NCBI GenBank assembly: GCA_023336855.1
Contig: JAMBLK010000237.1
Span: 1 to 7,659 of the forward strand
Reading direction: 5' to 3'
Origin: Actinomycetes bacterium
GTDB lineage: Bacteria > Actinomycetota > Acidimicrobiia > Spongiisociales > UBA5794
DNA: 7,659 bases
The position numbers and the translations under genes were made by a program. The first letter of the stretch is position 1. Each line of letters opens with the position of its first letter. The notes below the pieces were generated by a model that had not been told where the DNA came from, did not search any database, and saw only the letters and a list, made by a program, of their open reading frames with translations. Positions 6,104 to 7,659 of the stretch are shown here, piece by piece.

Positions 6104-6823
6104 ATGGCTCTCTACAACGATCAGGGGATCGTGCTTCGGTCTTACTCGTTCGGTGAGGCCGACAAGGTCGTCATTCTCCTCAGCCCGAATCGGGGCAAAC
6201 TGCGGACGGTCGCGAAAGGTGTCCGCAAGACGAAGAGCCGATTCGGGGGCCGCCTCGAGACGCTCACCCACGTCGACCTCGTGCTCTACGAGGGGAAGAA
6301 CCTCGACATGATCACGCAGGCTTCGATTATCGAAGCCTTCCCGAAACTCCGTGAGAATCTCGACCGGGTCGTGGCTGCCGGGACGATGATCGAGATCGCC
6401 GACGTCGTTGCCCAGGAGGACGAACCGGCCAGACGGCTGTTCCTCTTGCTCCAACGCGGTCTGCGCGCTCTCGAGAGTTCGGATCCCCATCCCGATCTCG
6501 TCACCACATACCTCCTCAAGGCGGCAGAGATCGTCGGCGTTGCTCCAGCACTCAGCCATTGCGCAGGATGCGGAGCCAAGGAAGGACTCTCACGGTTCAG
6601 CTTCGCCGCCGGAGGGGTTCTCTGCGACCGGTGTCGGACACCCGGGTCATATGCTCTCAGACCCGGGGTGATCGACTATCTGGCGACCCTGGCTGTAGCC
6701 GATCTCTCGGCACTTCCAGACCCGGACATTGCGATGAGTCGCGAAGCGATGGGGATCACACGCCGATTCATGGAGTACCACCTCGAACGGAAACTCGACT
6801 CGATGGCGTTGATCGATGTCTGA
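6104..6823 (+). CDS. recO: DNA repair protein RecO
   Basis: RecF-pathway mediator of 239 aa that helps load RecA onto SSB-coated single-stranded DNA and anneals strands. The N-terminal OB fold (about 1-80) has the family motifs GIVLRSYSFGEADKVV (8-23) and KGVRKTKSRFGGRLE (38-52). A helical region follows. It holds a four-cysteine zinc site made of CAGC (153-156) and CDRC (174-177), present in many but not all RecO proteins. Start choice: ATG at 6104 gives MALYNDQGIVLRSY, the usual RecO beginning. An in-frame ATG at 6077 would add nine residues (MTPARYACS) that the family lacks and would span the likely promoter. It is separated from era by a palindrome-bearing gap, and its last 8 bases overlap uppS. 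The neighbourhood era-recO-uppS is conserved in Actinobacteria. Confidence 0.96.
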   Translation: MALYNDQGIVLRSYSFGEADKVVILLSPNRGKLRTVAKGVRKTKSRFGGRLETLTHVDLVLYEGKNLDMITQASIIEAFPKLRENLDRVVAAGTMIEIADVVAQEDEPARRLFLLLQRGLRALESSDPHPDLVTTYLLKAAEIVGVAPALSHCAGCGAKEGLSRFSFAAGGVLCDRCRTPGSYALRPGVIDYLATLAVADLSALPDPDIAMSREAMGITRRFMEYHLERKLDSMALIDV

Positions 6824-7640
6824 CCTATCTGCACTCCTCGATCCGGATCGGATTCCGCGCCACGTTGCGATCATCATGGACGGCAATGGGCGATGGGCCA
6901 ACGCCCGCGGACTTCATCGAACGGCCGGACACGCCCGGGGGGAACCGGCTCTCTTCGACATCGTCCACGGTGCTCTCGATCTCGGAATCAAGTGGCTCAC
7001 CGTCTACACGTTCTCCACCGAGAACTGGGGGAGGGACCCCGATGAGGTGGCGTTCCTCATGGAGTTCAACGTCGATCTTCTGGAACGTCGGCGAGATGAA
7101 CTCGACGAACTGGGTGTCAGGGTCATCTTCATCGGTGACCATGAGGATGAACGCATCCCGTCGGCAGTGCTGGACCGGATGAGGATCGCCGAGGAACAGA
7201 CCTCAGGGAACACCAACCTCAACATGGTCTACGCCTTCAACTACGGCGGCCGGACGGAGATCGCCGCTGCAGCACGTCGGATCGCTGAGGAGGTCGCAGC
7301 GGGAACGCTCGATCCGGCCGATGTCGACGAGGGTTCGGTCGCGGATCGTCTTTACCTTCCCGAGATGCCGGATCCGGATCTGGTCATCCGCACGTCGGGG
7401 GAGCAACGCACCTCGAACTATCTGCTCTGGGAGGCCGCATACTCGGAGTACGTCTTCACCCCGGTGCTCTGGCCCGATTTCGATCAGCAGGAACTAGCCC
7501 GATGCATCGCCGAATACCAAGATCGTGAGCGCCGCTACGGCGGAGCCATCGACGGAATCTTCGACGACCCCGGTCTTCTTCCTCCCCCTCAGGGGGAGGT
7601 GCCGCCGGAGGCGGCGGAGGGGGTCGAGGGTCTCAATTGA
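6816..7640 (+). CDS. uppS: Isoprenyl transferase (cis-prenyl / polyprenyl diphosphate synthase)
   Basis: Cytosolic, membrane-associated cis-prenyl transferase of 274 aa that extends a short allylic diphosphate with isopentenyl diphosphate to make the lipid carrier for cell-wall synthesis. Family blocks: HVAIIMDGNGRWA (16-28, catalytic D22), YTFSTENWGR (64-73), FNYGGRTEIA (141-150) and DPDLVIRTSGEQRTSNYLLW (186-205) followed by WEAAYSEYVF. The GALDLGIKWLTVYTFSTENW region resembles actinobacterial decaprenyl diphosphate synthase, so a C50 product is possible; chain length cannot be read reliably from sequence. The ATG at 6816 overlaps the end of recO by 8 bases and has only a weak ribosome binding site, suggesting coupled translation. 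Odd feature: most homologues end shortly after ERRYGG (238-243). Here about 30 more residues follow, the last 19 encoded largely by a palindromic element. Confidence 0.95.
   Translation: MSDLSALLDPDRIPRHVAIIMDGNGRWANARGLHRTAGHARGEPALFDIVHGALDLGIKWLTVYTFSTENWGRDPDEVAFLMEFNVDLLERRRDELDELGVRVIFIGDHEDERIPSAVLDRMRIAEEQTSGNTNLNMVYAFNYGGRTEIAAAARRIAEEVAAGTLDPADVDEGSVADRLYLPEMPDPDLVIRTSGEQRTSNYLLWEAAYSEYVFTPVLWPDFDQQELARCIAEYQDRERRYGGAIDGIFDDPGLLPPPQGEVPPEAAEGVEGLN
7581..7624. repeat. GC-rich double-hairpin palindromic element in the 3' end of uppS
   Basis: Two perfect hairpins sit next to each other. CCTCCCCC (7581-7588) pairs with GGGGGAGG (7592-7599) around TCA, and GCCGCC (7601-7606) pairs with GGCGGC (7610-7615) around GGA. 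GAGGGGG (7617-7623) can also pair with CCCCCTC (7584-7590), so an alternative outer stem enclosing the second hairpin exists. On the minus strand it reads as CCCCCTCC, a GC-rich hairpin, then CACCTCCCCC and a second hairpin. I recall this architecture from dispersed intergenic repeats in many bacterial genomes. It encodes residues 256-270 of the prenyl transferase (PPPQGEVPPEAAEGV) without breaking the frame. No T-run follows before the window ends, so terminator function is possible but not shown. In 7641-7659 I see nothing interpretable. Confidence 0.75.
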
Positions 7641-7659
7641 TGGGAGCGGTCTAACCCCA

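Noticed and set aside
5971..6156. Small plus-strand open frame of 61 codons across the era-recO gap
   Set aside because: It is made from the palindromic repeat and the start of recO in another frame, has no ribosome binding site, and matches nothing recognisable.
6701..6848. Possible short duplication: DLSALPDPD near the end of RecO and DLSALLDPD at the start of UppS
   Set aside because: The peptide similarity is striking over nine residues, but the codons differ at many positions and the similarity stops at once, so coincidence is more likely than duplication.
7640..7654. ATG overlapping the uppS stop as start of a further gene
   Set aside because: The frame reads only four codons before a TAA at 7652-7654.

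Overview
The window is a compact stretch of housekeeping genes, all on the plus strand, from a GC-rich bacterium. The best guess is a deep-branching actinobacterium, Acidimicrobiia-like. Three things suggest this. The order phoH - ybeY - CBS/CorC-type membrane protein - era - recO - uppS matches what I know of Mycobacterium and other Actinobacteria. The prenyl transferase resembles the actinobacterial decaprenyl diphosphate synthase type. Long threonine-rich linkers like the one in the HD protein are common in that group. The taxonomic call is inference from gene order and protein style; no marker here proves it.

Layout: positions 1-146 hold no convincing gene, but contain a nested pair of short inverted repeats (11-53) and a promoter-like region (62-90). 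Five genes follow as one tight unit: phoH (147-1118), a membrane-bound 7TM-HD cyclic-di-AMP phosphodiesterase of the PgpH/YqfF type (1115-3481), ybeY (3478-3942), a CorC/HlyC-type CBS membrane protein (3939-5102) and era (5099-5974). Each of the four junctions is a 4-base overlap (GTGA three times, ATGA once), so translation is probably coupled along the mRNA. A 129-base gap (5975-6103) holds a long imperfect inverted repeat built on CCAGC/GCTGG words, then a TACGCT -10-like hexamer placed so that recO could be read from a leaderless transcript. recO (6104-6823) and uppS (6816-7640) overlap by 8 bases. The end of uppS runs through a second, unrelated palindromic element (7581-7624) that adds a proline/glutamate/glycine-rich tail to the enzyme.

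How the genes fit together: PhoH (ATPase, probable RNA-binding N-terminus), YbeY (rRNA-processing metalloprotein) and Era (GTPase of the 30S subunit) are the known RNA and ribosome-maturation cluster. The 7TM-HD protein would degrade cyclic di-AMP at the membrane, and the CBS protein is a likely Mg2+/ion-transport or regulatory membrane protein. RecO serves recombinational repair. UppS makes the polyprenyl diphosphate used for cell-wall lipid carriers.

I did not find an undescribed multi-gene system. The second-look material is the two different extragenic-palindrome-like elements (one invading a coding end), the threonine-rich insertion in the sensor domain, a perfect 18-bp tandem duplication in the CBS protein gene, the run of 4-base overlaps, and the mixed Firmicutes/actinobacterial gene order.
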